In this document: piece after piece, positions 26,663-37,758 of the stretch
Layout of the letters: every line of letters begins with the position of its first letter
How positions within the stretch are numbered: the first letter of the stretch is position 1
From: Pseudomonadota bacterium
GTDB lineage: Bacteria > Pseudomonadota > Gammaproteobacteria > Acidiferrobacterales > Acidiferrobacteraceae
Reading direction: 5' to 3'
NCBI GenBank assembly: GCA_021777535.1
Contig: JAJYDN010000002.1
Location: 1 to 64,000, forward strand
Length of the DNA stretch: 64,000 nt
Notes under the pieces: model-generated
What the model was told of the DNA's origin: nothing
The model's input: only the letters and a program-made list of their open reading frames with translations
Database searches by the model: none
Made by a program: the position numbers and the translations under genes

Positions 26663-28042
26663 ATGAAGCCGACCGTCACGCGCTTTGCGCCGAGCCCAAG
26701 CGGGTTTCTCCATCTTGGCAATGTGCGCACCGCCCTTTTTAGTCTGCTGGCTGCCCTGCCGGATGGCCGTTTCCTGCTGCGGATCGAGGATACGGATCGG
26801 GCGCGGGTGTCAGCGCTGTTTACGGACGCGTTGCTGGAGGATCTCGACTGGCTTGGTCTTGGCGCCTACGTGGACCGCTCGGCGGTCTGGTACCAGTCGG
26901 CGCGCGCGGAGATCTATCGCGCGCACCTCGATGCGTTGGCGCAGAAAGGCTTTTCCTATCCGTGTTTTTGCACGCCGGCAGAACTTGCGGCCGGGCGCGA
27001 GCAGGCGCGCGCGCGCGGTCTTCCGCCGCGCTATGCGGGGCGTTGCGCGCGATTGCCGAAGGCGGAAGGCGCGGCCCGTCTGGCGCGGGGCGAGCCGGCC
27101 GCGTGGCGGTTTCGCGTACCCAGAGGCGAGATGCTGCATTTCGGTGACCGGGTGCGCGGGCCGCAGGCGGTGCCGACGGACGGGCTGGGCGATTTCGTCA
27201 TTACGCGCGCAAGTGGCGAGCCGATGTTTTTTTTCGCCAACGCCATAGACGATGCGCTCGCCGGGGTGACGCTGGTTTTGCGTGGCGAAGACCATCTGCC
27301 GAATACGCCGCGTCAGATCCTGTTGCTGAAGGCGCTGGCGCTGCCCGTGCCGGAGTACGGTCACCTGCCGCTCGTCCTCAATGAAGCGGGGGCGCCTTTG
27401 TCCAAGCGGGAAGGGGCTACGAGCGTACGCGATCTGCGCGATCAGGGTTTCCTGCCGTTGGCGATCGTGAACTACCTGGCGCGGCTGGGCGCGACTGTGC
27501 CCTGCGACCATGTAGCGGATCTAGAGGAACTGGCTCGTGTCTTTTCCGTCGATCACATCGGCCGGGCGCCGGCGCACTTCGATCACCGCCAGCTTCTGCA
27601 CTGGCAGAAACTGGCATTTGCTCAACTGCCCGACGAGACGCTGGCGTCCTGGCTTCCAGGCGGGGTGCCGAAAGAGCAGCGGACCGCGTTCGTCCGTGCC
27701 GTGCGGCCCAATGCGGCGTTTGCACGCGCGCTGCAGGATTGGGTGGCCGTCGTCTATGGGGAGGATCCGGTCTGCCTGGACGGGGCTGCGAAAGAGGCCT
27801 TGCAGGCCGTGGGCCGCCCGTTCCTGGACGCGGCCCTTGCGGCGCTGGGGGAAGGCGCGCCCCCGGGCGAACTGCCGGCCCGACTCAAGGCCGCGGGCTT
27901 CGCCGGCAAGCGGCTCTTTCATGCCCTGCGGGCCGCGCTGACCGGTTCGCTCGAGGGTCCCGAGATGCGCGATCTTCTGGTTTTGATGCCGCCTGCTATC
28001 ATCAGGCGGCGTTTGATGGATTCGGCGGGGGCCGTATGCTGA
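26663..28042 (+). CDS. gltX: Glutamyl-tRNA synthetase
   Basis: A 459-residue class I synthetase charging tRNA-Glu. The N-terminal HIGH-type motif is SGFLHLGN, a zinc site with CFC and YAGRC lies near 100-130, and the KMSKS-type motif is PLSKREG. The anticodon-binding helical cage follows. It is slightly shorter than the E. coli enzyme and appears to be of the general bacterial type; whether it also charges tRNA-Gln (a non-discriminating form that needs GatCAB) cannot be decided here. Only a weak ribosome-binding site is seen before the ATG at 26663. Its stop overlaps cysS by 7 bp. Confidence 0.94.
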   Translation: MKPTVTRFAPSPSGFLHLGNVRTALFSLLAALPDGRFLLRIEDTDRARVSALFTDALLEDLDWLGLGAYVDRSAVWYQSARAEIYRAHLDALAQKGFSYPCFCTPAELAAGREQARARGLPPRYAGRCARLPKAEGAARLARGEPAAWRFRVPRGEMLHFGDRVRGPQAVPTDGLGDFVITRASGEPMFFFANAIDDALAGVTLVLRGEDHLPNTPRQILLLKALALPVPEYGHLPLVLNEAGAPLSKREGATSVRDLRDQGFLPLAIVNYLARLGATVPCDHVADLEELARVFSVDHIGRAPAHFDHRQLLHWQKLAFAQLPDETLASWLPGGVPKEQRTAFVRAVRPNAAFARALQDWVAVVYGEDPVCLDGAAKEALQAVGRPFLDAALAALGEGAPPGELPARLKAAGFAGKRLFHALRAALTGSLEGPEMRDLLVLMPPAIIRRRLMDSAGAVC

Positions 28043-29409
28043 GGATTTACAATACCCTCGCCCGCAGCAAGACCGAACTGGTGCCGATCGAGCCTGGGCA
28101 TGTGCGCATGTATGTATGCGGCATGACGGTCTACGATCATTGCCACCTCGGTCATGCGCGGGTGTTCGTCGTTTTTGACATGGTGGTCCGCTATCTGCGT
28201 GCCTGCGGCCTGCGGGTGACGTATGTGCGCAACATCACGGACATCGATGACAAGATCATCGCGCGCGCCCGCGAGGCGGGTGAGACCATTACCGAGCTCA
28301 CCGGGCGCTTCATCACCGCCATGAACGAGGATGCCGCAGCGCTTCTGACGCAGCCACCGGATCACGCGCCGCGGGCGACCCATCACATCTGCGAGATCAT
28401 CGGCATGATCGGTACCCTGATCGCGCGGGGGCACGCGTATCGGGCCGTGAACGGCGATGTCTATTACCGGGTACGCAGTTTTCCGGATTACGGGCGGCTG
28501 TCCAACCGGTCTCTGGATGATCTCCTGGTCGGTGCCCGCGTCGAGGCCGGGGAGGCCAAGGAGGACCCGCTCGATTTTGCGCTCTGGAAGGCGGCCCGTC
28601 CGGGCGAACCGTCATGGGAGGCCCCCTTCGGGCCCGGGCGGCCGGGCTGGCACATCGAGTGCTCGGCCATGGCGACCCATTGCCTGGGCGACCATTTCGA
28701 TATCCATGGCGGCGGTATGGATCTCACCTTCCCGCACCACGAAAACGAGATCGCCCAGAGCGAGGCGGCGACCGGCTGCCATTTCGCCAACATCTGGATG
28801 CACAATGGCTTTGTGCGCATCAACGGCGAGAAAATGGCCAAATCGCTCGGTAATTTCACGACCATCCGCGATCTTCTGGGGGAGTTCGATGGCGAGGTGC
28901 TGCGGTATTTCCTGCTGGCGAGCCATTATCGCAGCCCGCTGAATTACGATCACGCGGCGCTCGTCCAGGCGCAGGAGGCGCTCACCCGCCTCTATCAGGC
29001 CCTGAAGGACGTACCGGCGGGCCCGATGCCCGCCGGCACGCCCGAGGAAGAGCGTTTTCGGGCGGCCATGGACGATGATTTCAATACGCCGGCCGCATTG
29101 GCGGTGCTGTTCGAGGCAGCGCATGCGCTCCATCGGGCCCGTGAGACCGGGGATGTCGCCGAAATGACGCGGCTGGGTGCGGTACTGCGCGCCCTCGCGG
29201 GCATGATCGGGCTGCTCGGCCGCCCGCCGCAGATTTTCCTGCAGGGCGGCACCGAGGACCGGGAGGCCATTGAAGCACTGGTGGCGGAGCGGGATGCCGC
29301 CCGGCGGGCCCGGCAATGGGCGCGTTCCGACGAATTGCGCGACGCCCTGAAGGCCCGCGGCGTGCTCGTCGAGGATACGGCGGCCGGAACGGTGTGGCGG
29401 CGGGCGTAG
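28036..29409 (+). CDS. cysS: Cysteinyl-tRNA synthetase
   Basis: A 457-residue class I synthetase. Motifs are [13 protein letters not shown] (zinc Cys plus HIGH), the zinc-binding [25 protein letters not shown], and KMAKSLGN (KMSKS place). The ATG at 28036 overlaps the gltX stop; no separate ribosome-binding site is needed if coupled. It is a full-length enzyme and the gltX-cysS pair is common in bacteria. Confidence 0.96.
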   Translation: MLRIYNTLARSKTELVPIEPGHVRMYVCGMTVYDHCHLGHARVFVVFDMVVRYLRACGLRVTYVRNITDIDDKIIARAREAGETITELTGRFITAMNEDAAALLTQPPDHAPRATHHICEIIGMIGTLIARGHAYRAVNGDVYYRVRSFPDYGRLSNRSLDDLLVGARVEAGEAKEDPLDFALWKAARPGEPSWEAPFGPGRPGWHIECSAMATHCLGDHFDIHGGGMDLTFPHHENEIAQSEAATGCHFANIWMHNGFVRINGEKMAKSLGNFTTIRDLLGEFDGEVLRYFLLASHYRSPLNYDHAALVQAQEALTRLYQALKDVPAGPMPAGTPEEERFRAAMDDDFNTPAALAVLFEAAHALHRARETGDVAEMTRLGAVLRALAGMIGLLGRPPQIFLQGGTEDREAIEALVAERDAARRARQWARSDELRDALKARGVLVEDTAAGTVWRRA

Positions 29410-29430
29410 GGGGGCATGATGCGCCCGCAC

Positions 29431-29459
29431 TTGACCCCCGCTCCGTCTTTACCGACAAT
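29431..29459 (+). promoter_or_regulatory. Sigma70 promoter of the ilv operon
   Basis: TTGACC (29431-29436), a 17-bp spacer and GACAAT (29454-29459) form a good housekeeping promoter. The start of transcription would be near 29466, leaving only about 26 bases before the ilvB ATG. There is no room for a leader peptide or attenuator of the enteric kind. Confidence 0.65.
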
Positions 29460-29491
29460 CGGGGGTTTCCGGTCAGATCATTAGTCTGTTA

Positions 29492-31225
29492 ATGAAGCGG
29501 GGTGGTGTCGTGGAACTCACGGGTGCCGAAATCTTTGCGCAGTGCCTGAAGGACGAGGGTGTCGAATACCTTTTTGGGTACCCCGGTGGCGCGGTATTGC
29601 ACATTTACGATGCACTCTACAGGCAGGACCAGATCCGCCACATCCTCGTCCGCCACGAGCAGGGGGCGACGCATGCCGCCGATGGCTACGCGCGCTCGAC
29701 GGGCAAGCCGGGGGTCGTTCTGGTTACCTCGGGTCCGGGAGCCACGAACGCCGTTACCGGGATTGCCACTGCCTATATGGATTCGGTGCCGCTCGTTGTC
29801 TTTACGGGCCAGGTGATGACGCACCTGATCGGCGACGATGCGTTCCAGGAAGTCGATGCCATTGGCATCACGCGTCCCTGCGTGAAGCACAACTTCATGG
29901 TGAAGGACGTTCGTGACCTCGCCGTGACGATTCGTCGCGCGTTTCATGTCGCCACTACGGGCCGCCCGGGTCCGGTTGTGGTCGACATTCCGAAGGATGT
30001 CACGGCGCAGAAGACCGAATACGTCTTTCCGGCCGATCCGACCCTGCGCTCCTACAGGCCGGTCACGCAATGGGATCCGCAGGGTGTCCGGCGCGCCGCC
30101 GAGATCCTGCTCGAGGCCAGACGCCCGATGGTGTATTCGGGCGGCGGCGTGGTGCTGGGTAACGCGGCCGCGGAACTTACGGAACTCGTGGGCTGGCTCG
30201 GGGCGCCGTGCACCAATACCCTCATGGGTCTTGGCGCCTTTCCGGCGAGTAATCCACTGTTCGTCGGCATGCTCGGCATGCACGGCACCTACGAAGCCAA
30301 CATGGCCATGCATGAGTGCGACGTCCTGCTCGCCATCGGCGCCCGTTTCGACGACCGCGTGACGGGTGATCTCGACAAGTTCTGTCCGCATGCCCGCATC
30401 ATCCATGTCGACATCGATCCGGCCTCGATCCAGAAGAACGTGGCCGTCGAACTGGCCATCATTGGTGACGCGCGCGGCGTGATGCAGGACCTGCTGTCGG
30501 CCCTCAAGGCAAGCCACCGCCGTCTCGACAAGGAGGCGCTCGGCCACTGGTGGAAGCAGATCGGCGCGTGGCGGGCGCGGGATTGCCTGCGCTACGACCG
30601 CGACAACGTCGACGTCATCAAGCCCCAGTATGTGCTGGAGACACTGCACCGGTTGACCCGCGGGGATGCCTTCATCACCTCGGATGTCGGTCAGCACCAG
30701 ATGTGGGCCGCGCAGTTCTATCATTTCGACAAGCCGCGCCGCTGGATCAATTCCGGCGGGCTCGGCACGATGGGCTTCGGCCTGCCCGCGGCAGTCGGCG
30801 TGCAGATCGCCCATCCGGGCGAGTTGGTCTGCTGCGTCACCGGGGAGGCCAGCATCCAGATGTGCATCCAGGAGCTGTCGACCTGCAAGCAGTACGATCT
30901 GCCGATCAAGATCGTGAACCTGAACAACCGCTACATGGGCATGGTCCGGCAGTGGCAGGAGCTGTTCTATCAGAGCCGCTACTCGCATTCCTACATGGAG
31001 GCGTTGCCGGATTTCGTCAAGCTGGCCGAGAGCTACGGACACACGGGCCTGCGCATCGACAAGCACGGGGACGTCGAGGCTGCACTGAAGGAGGCCCTGG
31101 GGCGCCGTGACCGGCTGGTGTTTCTGGATTTCATCACCGACCAGACCGAGAACGTTTATCCCATGATTGCCGCCGGCGCGGGGCACCATGAAATGCATCT
31201 GTCATCCGACCGCGAACTCGCCTGA
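29492..31225 (+). CDS. ilvB: Acetolactate synthase large (catalytic) subunit
   Basis: A 577-residue thiamine-diphosphate enzyme that condenses pyruvate with pyruvate or 2-oxobutyrate, the first common step to valine, leucine and isoleucine. The ThDP Glu region is YLFGYPGGAVLH, and the cofactor motif with Mg is GEASIQMCIQE through NLNNRYMGMVRQWQ. The ATG at 29492 is chosen; a GTG at 29510 (then ELTGAEIF) also matches family starts. ilvH follows directly with no gap, so the subunits are made together. Biosynthetic IlvI/IlvB type rather than catabolic AlsS, judged from the ilvH neighbour. Confidence 0.95.
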   Translation: MKRGGVVELTGAEIFAQCLKDEGVEYLFGYPGGAVLHIYDALYRQDQIRHILVRHEQGATHAADGYARSTGKPGVVLVTSGPGATNAVTGIATAYMDSVPLVVFTGQVMTHLIGDDAFQEVDAIGITRPCVKHNFMVKDVRDLAVTIRRAFHVATTGRPGPVVVDIPKDVTAQKTEYVFPADPTLRSYRPVTQWDPQGVRRAAEILLEARRPMVYSGGGVVLGNAAAELTELVGWLGAPCTNTLMGLGAFPASNPLFVGMLGMHGTYEANMAMHECDVLLAIGARFDDRVTGDLDKFCPHARIIHVDIDPASIQKNVAVELAIIGDARGVMQDLLSALKASHRRLDKEALGHWWKQIGAWRARDCLRYDRDNVDVIKPQYVLETLHRLTRGDAFITSDVGQHQMWAAQFYHFDKPRRWINSGGLGTMGFGLPAAVGVQIAHPGELVCCVTGEASIQMCIQELSTCKQYDLPIKIVNLNNRYMGMVRQWQELFYQSRYSHSYMEALPDFVKLAESYGHTGLRIDKHGDVEAALKEALGRRDRLVFLDFITDQTENVYPMIAAGAGHHEMHLSSDRELA

Positions 31226-31729
31226 ATGCGACATATCATTTCTATTCTTCTCGAAAACGAGGCGGGGGCCCTGTCGCGCGTGGCCGGGCTTTTCTCCGCC
31301 CGCGGGTACAATATTGAATCCCTGACCGTGGCGCCGACCGAGGACCCGACCCTGTCGCGCATGACGTTGGTGACGAGCGGATCGGAGGGTGTGGTCGACC
31401 AGATCCGCAAGCAGCTGAACAAGCTCGTCGATGTCGTGAAGCTCGTCGACTTGACGGAGGGGCAGCGCATCGAGCGGGAGATGCTGCTCATGAAGGTGCG
31501 CGCCGACAACGGCGGCGAGCGCGACGAGATCAAGCGTCTGTCGGACATATTCCGCGGGCGCATCATCGACGTGACGGAATCCGCGTATACGATCGAACTG
31601 ACGGGCGACGGAAGCAAGCTTGACGCATTCATCGCCGTCATCCATCCGCGGCGGATCCTGGAGGTCGTCCGGTCGGGCGTCATCGGGATCGCCCGCGGGG
31701 ACGAGACTGCCCGGCGGCTGTCTGCGTAA
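31226..31729 (+). CDS. ilvH: Acetolactate synthase small (regulatory) subunit
   Basis: A 167-residue regulatory subunit that gives valine feedback inhibition. The N-terminal ACT domain begins RHIISILLENEAGALSRVAGLFSARGYNIESL, with the Gly and Asn residues that contact valine. The C-terminal domain completes the usual length of 160-170. The ATG follows the ilvB stop without a spacer, and ilvC follows after 54 bp. Confidence 0.96.
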   Translation: MRHIISILLENEAGALSRVAGLFSARGYNIESLTVAPTEDPTLSRMTLVTSGSEGVVDQIRKQLNKLVDVVKLVDLTEGQRIEREMLLMKVRADNGGERDEIKRLSDIFRGRIIDVTESAYTIELTGDGSKLDAFIAVIHPRRILEVVRSGVIGIARGDETARRLSA

Positions 31730-31750
31730 GAGACCAACTTTTAACCGTAA

Positions 31751-33480
<1,730 letters not shown>

Positions 33481-33495
33481 GGGCCTGCGAGGACG

Positions 33496-34263
33496 ATGAT
33501 GGACGACAAACGCAAGGGCATCTACATCCTGCCCAACCTGTTTACGACCGGCGCGCTCTTTGCCGGTTTCTACGCCATTGTGCAGGCCATGAAGGGCCAT
33601 TTCTACCATGCCCCCATCGCCATTTTCATCGCCATGGTCATGGACGGCCTCGACGGGCGCGTCGCGCGGTGGACGCACACCGAGAGCGATTTCGGTGCCC
33701 AGTATGACAGCCTGTCGGACATGGTCTCCTTCGGGCTTGCGCCGGCTTTGATCGTGTATGAGCGGGCGCTGGCAGGTTTCGGCAAGCTCGGCTGGCTTGC
33801 CGCCTTCATCTATTCGGCCGCGGCAGCCTTGCGGCTTGCGCGCTTCAACACGCAGGCCGTCAGCGACCGCCGCCAGTCTTTCCAGGGCCTGCCGAGTCCG
33901 GCGGCCGCCGCCGTGGTGGTGGGTCTCGTGTGGGTCATGCAGGGCAATGGCACGCCGCACATGTGGCTGCGGACGCTTACGCTCATCCTCACCGTTTTGG
34001 TCGGGGCGGCGATGGTGAGCAATGTCCGCTACCAGAGCTTCAAGCACATCGATCTGAAGGGGCGCGTGCCCTTCATTGCCGTGCTCGCGATGGTGCTCAT
34101 TTTCGTGCTCATTTCACTTGATCCGCCATGGGTCCTGTTCGCGCTGTTTTTGGCCTATGCGCTGTCTGGCCCCCTGCATTCGCTGATCCGGCATTACCGC
34201 CGCGGGTTTGCCCATTCCCGGCGGACCGACGAGGATTCCGAGCACCCCGCCGAGCATCCGTAG
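33496..34263 (+). CDS. pssA: CDP-diacylglycerol-serine O-phosphatidyltransferase
   Basis: A 255-residue integral membrane enzyme making phosphatidylserine from CDP-diacylglycerol and serine. The CDP-alcohol phosphotransferase motif is DGLDGRVARW...FGAQYDSLSD with all acidic residues. About six to eight hydrophobic spans follow. A GAGGACG site precedes the ATG; a second ATG comes directly after. It is the type II, membrane form. Lying between ilvC and leuA next to psd is a common arrangement in betaproteobacteria and some gammaproteobacteria. Confidence 0.94.
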   Translation: MMDDKRKGIYILPNLFTTGALFAGFYAIVQAMKGHFYHAPIAIFIAMVMDGLDGRVARWTHTESDFGAQYDSLSDMVSFGLAPALIVYERALAGFGKLGWLAAFIYSAAAALRLARFNTQAVSDRRQSFQGLPSPAAAAVVVGLVWVMQGNGTPHMWLRTLTLILTVLVGAAMVSNVRYQSFKHIDLKGRVPFIAVLAMVLIFVLISLDPPWVLFALFLAYALSGPLHSLIRHYRRGFAHSRRTDEDSEHPAEHP

Positions 34264-34406
34264 TGGCCAACCTTCCCCTGGTCCCGTAGTGACCCGGTTT
34301 ACGGTCGGGCCCGGATAGACTTGCCTGTTCGTTTTGGCTAGAGTCCGAGCTTCCCTGTTCCGGCAAGACGAGGCCCGTGGCGGCGGGACCGCTTTTGGAG
34401 AAGGAT

Positions 34407-35951
34407 ATGAGCGAGCGACTGGTAATTTTCGATACGACCCTGCGCGACGGCGAGCAAAGTCCCGGAGCGTCCATGACCTGCGACGAAAAGGTCCGCATTG
34501 CCCATGCGCTCGAACGTCTCAAAGTCGATGTCATCGAGGCGGGTTTCCCGATCGCGAGCCCTGATGATTTCAATGCGGTAAAGGCGGTGGCCGAAGCGGT
34601 GAGCGATAGCCGCGTCTGCGGACTGGCGCGCGCCCTGCAAAAGGACATCGAGCGCGCCGCCCTGGCGCTAAAGCCCGCCCGCGCCTCGCGCATCCATACC
34701 TTTATCGCGACCTCGCCCATTCATATGCGCGAAAAACTGCGCATGAGCCCGGAAGACGTGCTCGAGAGCGCGGTGAAGGCGGTCCGGTACGCCCGGCAGT
34801 TCACTGACGACGTGGAATTTTCGGCCGAGGATGCAGGCCGTTCGGATGTGGAGTTTCTGGGCAGAGTCATGGAGGCGGTGATCGGAGCCGGCGCACGCAC
34901 GGTCAATATCCCCGACACCGTCGGCTACAACCTGCCATTGCAGTTCGGGGAGCTGATCGCAACCTTGATGACGCGCGTGCCGAATGCGGACAAAGCCATC
35001 TGGTCGGTGCATTGCCACAACGATCTTGGCCTGGCGGTCGCCAATTCATTGGCCGCGGTGATGCGTGGCGCGCGGCAGGTGGAATGCACCATAAATGGTC
35101 TGGGTGAACGGGCCGGCAATGCCGCGCTCGAAGAGATCGTCATGGCGGTGCGGACGCGGCGCGACCTCTTTGATTGTGATACGCGCATCGATACGACGCA
35201 GATCGTTGCCGCAAGCCGCCTGGTGTCGACAGTGACGGGTTTTGCCGTGCAGCCCAACAAGGCGATCGTCGGTGCCAATGCGTTTGCGCATGAGGCCGGG
35301 ATTCATCAGGACGGTGTCATCAAGAATCGTGAGACCTACGAGATCATGCGCGCCGAGGATGTGGGCTGGACTGCGAACCGGATGGTGCTTGGCAAGCACT
35401 CGGGCCGGAATGCCTTCCGTACGCGGCTCGCCGAGATCGGCATTGTACTGAAAGATGATGAGGCCCTGAACGAGGCGTTCGCACGCTTCAAGGATCTGGC
35501 CGACAAGAAACACGAGATCTTCGACGAGGATCTGCAGGCGCTCGTGAGCGAGCGCGCAACCGAGGCGGTCGAGAGCGTGCGCCTTGGGAGCCTCAAGGTC
35601 TGTTCGGAGACGGGTACGAAGCCTGTCGCCGAAGTGACACTTGTGGTGGATGGGCAGCCGCGCCAGGTGGCGGCCGAGGGCGGTGGACCCGTGGACGCGG
35701 CCTTTCGCGCGATCGAAAAAGTCATGGCAACGGGGGCGAACCTGCAACTCTATGCCGTCAACGCCATCACGAGCGGCACCGATGCCCAGGGAGAGGTGAC
35801 GGTGCGCCTCGAGCGGGAGGGGCGGATCGTCAATGGCAATGGCGCCGATACGGATATCGTCATCGCTTCGGTCAAGGCCTACCTGAACGCCCTGAACAAA
35901 CTCATCGCACCCCATGAGCGGACCCATCCGCAGTCATCGCGGGCCATTTAA
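34407..35951 (+). CDS. leuA: 2-isopropylmalate synthase
   Basis: A 514-residue enzyme condensing 2-oxoisovalerate with acetyl-CoA, the committed step to leucine. The barrel has [12 protein letters not shown] with the metal Asp and [12 protein letters not shown] with the metal His residues. The C-terminal domain (about 390-510) is the leucine-binding regulatory part. The ATG at 34407 is behind GGAGAAGG; a longer start at 34377 is not needed. The 143-bp upstream gap shows no leucine-rich leader peptide. Confidence 0.96.
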   Translation: MSERLVIFDTTLRDGEQSPGASMTCDEKVRIAHALERLKVDVIEAGFPIASPDDFNAVKAVAEAVSDSRVCGLARALQKDIERAALALKPARASRIHTFIATSPIHMREKLRMSPEDVLESAVKAVRYARQFTDDVEFSAEDAGRSDVEFLGRVMEAVIGAGARTVNIPDTVGYNLPLQFGELIATLMTRVPNADKAIWSVHCHNDLGLAVANSLAAVMRGARQVECTINGLGERAGNAALEEIVMAVRTRRDLFDCDTRIDTTQIVAASRLVSTVTGFAVQPNKAIVGANAFAHEAGIHQDGVIKNRETYEIMRAEDVGWTANRMVLGKHSGRNAFRTRLAEIGIVLKDDEALNEAFARFKDLADKKHEIFDEDLQALVSERATEAVESVRLGSLKVCSETGTKPVAEVTLVVDGQPRQVAAEGGGPVDAAFRAIEKVMATGANLQLYAVNAITSGTDAQGEVTVRLEREGRIVNGNGADTDIVIASVKAYLNALNKLIAPHERTHPQSSRAI

Positions 35952-36441
35952 AAAGGGGGCCGGACGGCCAGCGGGTCCGTGCCGGAGCTGGGAAGGCCGC
36001 GCCTGGCGGATACGAACGGCATCTTCGAAACGTCACGGGACAGGAAAAAGTGCGCGCCCGCGCGCTTTCCGGATGACCGGACCGGAAGATCCGACCTTTG
36101 GGGGATGGGGATTCCTGTCCTTGGGCCGTAAGTTAGAGGCGCCTGGGATGGCCATCAGGGATTCGATCGAGGTCGGGACGCAGGAAGCGCGAACAGGACG
36201 CGGACAGGGATGCCGTGGTGGTACAGGGATGTCCGATAGGGGTTAGCGGCTCCTCTTTTTTCAGAGCGGAAGGGCGGCAGGGATGTTGCCCGTCCGCTTT
36301 TTGCTTTTTGGGTTGTGTGACGCGCCCCGCCATGTTGTCTGCCTTATCCTTAACCTCGCTGTTCTGCCTGCACCTTGATTGCCGGAAGGCAAAACCTGTC
36401 CGCGCGGAAGCGGCCGCAGGCGGATTGCGCCCGTTCGCCCC
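35952..36441. other. Gene-free stretch with RNA-like hairpins
   Basis: No credible gene is seen in the gap between leuA and lexA; open readings here have poor codon pattern. The stretch contains a strong hairpin at 36043-36070 (GGAAAAAGTGCGCG against CGCGCGCTTTCC, with a two-base bulge and a tight loop) and a repeat of ACAGGGATG at about 36205 and 36223. It ends with a terminator at 36265. It may encode a small RNA or a long leuA 3' tail. Confidence 0.4.
36265..36303 (+). terminator. Rho-independent terminator
   Basis: An 11-bp stem (AGCGGAAGGGC / GCCCGTCCGCT, one mismatch) with a 12-base loop is followed by TTTTT, then GCTTTTT. It lies 314 bp after the leuA stop, so it may end a transcript starting in the gap, such as a small RNA, or the leuA transcript. 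Confidence 0.7.
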
Positions 36442-36477
36442 TTTACCTCTTCTTCCGCATACTGTATAAATTTACAG
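36442..36477 (+). promoter_or_regulatory. lexA promoter with LexA (SOS) operator
   Basis: The -35 TTTACC (36442-36447) and -10 TATAAA (36465-36470) are spaced 17 bp. The operator CTGTATAAATTTACAG (36462-36477), a perfect CTGT-N8-ACAG box, covers the -10 element and ends one base before the lexA ATG. LexA bound here would block RNA polymerase, giving autorepression and SOS induction of the cassette. The start of transcription falls at or next to the ATG, which implies a leaderless message. Confidence 0.9.
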
Positions 36478-36478
36478 T

Positions 36479-37084
36479 ATGTTATCCCTCACCGATCGCC
36501 AACGGCAGATCCTGGACTGGATCCGGCAGGAAACCGAAAGGAGCGGCAGACCGCCTACACGGGCGGAACTGGCCGCTGCATTGGGTTTCCGGTCCATCAA
36601 TGCCGCCGAAGAGCATCTGCGGGCGCTGGCGCGCAAAGGGGCCATACGGCTGATCCCGGGCAGCGCCCGCGGCATCCAGTTGCCGGGCGAGGCGGCCGGA
36701 GAAACGGGCTTGTGGGTGGTTGGCCGCGTGGCCGCGGGTCAGCCGATCCTGGCCCGGGAGCACCTTACGGTCCGGCATCCCATTGATCCCCGGATGTTCC
36801 GGCCGGCGGCCGATTATCTGCTGACCGTCAGCGGAGAGAGCATGCGCGATGCCGGAATCCTGGACGGGGATCTTTTGGCGGTACACAAAAGTCCGGAGGC
36901 CCGCGAGGGACAGATCGTGGTGGCGCGGCTGGGCGACGAAGTGACGGTCAAGCGTTTCAGCCGGCGTCAGGACGCGGTCTGGCTGTTGCCGGAGAATCCC
37001 GCCTATCAGCCCATCGTCGTCCATCCGGGCGATGAGCTGGTAATCGAGGGCATAGGCGTGGGTGTGTTGCGCCTGGGGACCTGA
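36479..37084 (+). CDS. lexA: SOS repressor LexA
   Basis: A 201-residue repressor. It has a winged-helix DNA-binding domain (1-70, with [23 protein letters not shown]) and a self-cleaving peptidase domain. The cleavage pair is Ala86-Gly87, with catalytic Ser121 (SGESM) and Lys158 (TVKRF). RecA-ssDNA filaments trigger cleavage. It heads the cassette lexA-imuA-imuB-dnaE2 and stops directly before the imuA ATG. There is no Shine-Dalgarno sequence before its ATG. It may be the only LexA or a second, cassette-specific one; the operator is of the E. coli type. Confidence 0.96.
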   Translation: MLSLTDRQRQILDWIRQETERSGRPPTRAELAAALGFRSINAAEEHLRALARKGAIRLIPGSARGIQLPGEAAGETGLWVVGRVAAGQPILAREHLTVRHPIDPRMFRPAADYLLTVSGESMRDAGILDGDLLAVHKSPEAREGQIVVARLGDEVTVKRFSRRQDAVWLLPENPAYQPIVVHPGDELVIEGIGVGVLRLGT

Positions 37085-37720
37085 ATGCATCTGACCCCGG
37101 CGCTTCTTCAGGCGGGTGTCACGCGTGGTGTACCTGCGCGTGTCCTGCAGGTTCAGTCAACCGGATTTGCGGATCTCGATGCCTGTTTGCCGGATCACGG
37201 GTGGCCGCAGGGTACGCTCGTGGAATTGCAGGCGGCAGGCAGCGGGATCGGCGAGTTGCAGTTGTTGATGCCGGCACTGGCGCGGCTTGGCGAGGACAGG
37301 GGGCATCTGGTCTGGGTGGCGCCGCCATACCGGCTGTCTGCGCCGATGCTGGTGGCCCACCGGATCACCCTGGAGCGGGTGCTGATCGTGCATCCGAAGA
37401 CACACAAGGAGGCATTGTGGTCGGTGCATGAGGCGCTGTCGAACGCCTCCGTCGGGGCCGTGATCTGCTGGTTTCCGGACATCAGGCACAGCGAATTTCG
37501 CGCGCTTGCGCGGGCCGCCGAAAAGAGCGGGCGGTGGGGATTTTGTTTCCTGCCGATGGCCACATCACCCCGGATTGCACGTTTGCGGCTCGTTTTGCGC
37601 TCCCTGTCCCGGGGTTTGCGGGTCGATGTGGAAGGGCCGCGTGCGCGGACACCCGTGGTGATTGCCGATATCCACCGGCAGGTTGCCGCCTCGTGCCGCA
37701 ACGGATCCCGGGGCGGTTGA
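37085..37720 (+). CDS. imuA: ImuA, SOS mutagenesis accessory protein
   Basis: A 211-residue RecA/SulA-like protein of the ImuA family. It has the family start (FADLDACLPDHGWPQGTLVEL), a core strand LVWVAPPYRLSAP and an R-rich C-terminal part. It lacks a true Walker A lysine. ImuA works with ImuB and DnaE2 in error-prone lesion bypass. The ATG follows the lexA stop with no spacer, so translation is coupled. It is a normal member with no oddities. Confidence 0.87.
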   Translation: MHLTPALLQAGVTRGVPARVLQVQSTGFADLDACLPDHGWPQGTLVELQAAGSGIGELQLLMPALARLGEDRGHLVWVAPPYRLSAPMLVAHRITLERVLIVHPKTHKEALWSVHEALSNASVGAVICWFPDIRHSEFRALARAAEKSGRWGFCFLPMATSPRIARLRLVLRSLSRGLRVDVEGPRARTPVVIADIHRQVAASCRNGSRGG

Positions 37721-37758
37721 TCGGTGCCATACCCCGGATCGAGGCGGACCGAAAGACG

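Noticed and set aside
30289-30531. Possible CRISPR, tRNA, rRNA or transposase signals anywhere in the window
   Set aside because: I scanned for regular spaced repeats, cloverleaf-like segments and transposase motifs and saw none; this coordinate is only one of several short shadows inspected.
35914-36246. 110-codon plus-strand open reading after leuA
   Set aside because: Overlaps the end of leuA, low-complexity Arg/Gly composition, no ribosome-binding site; the interval looks like RNA structure instead.
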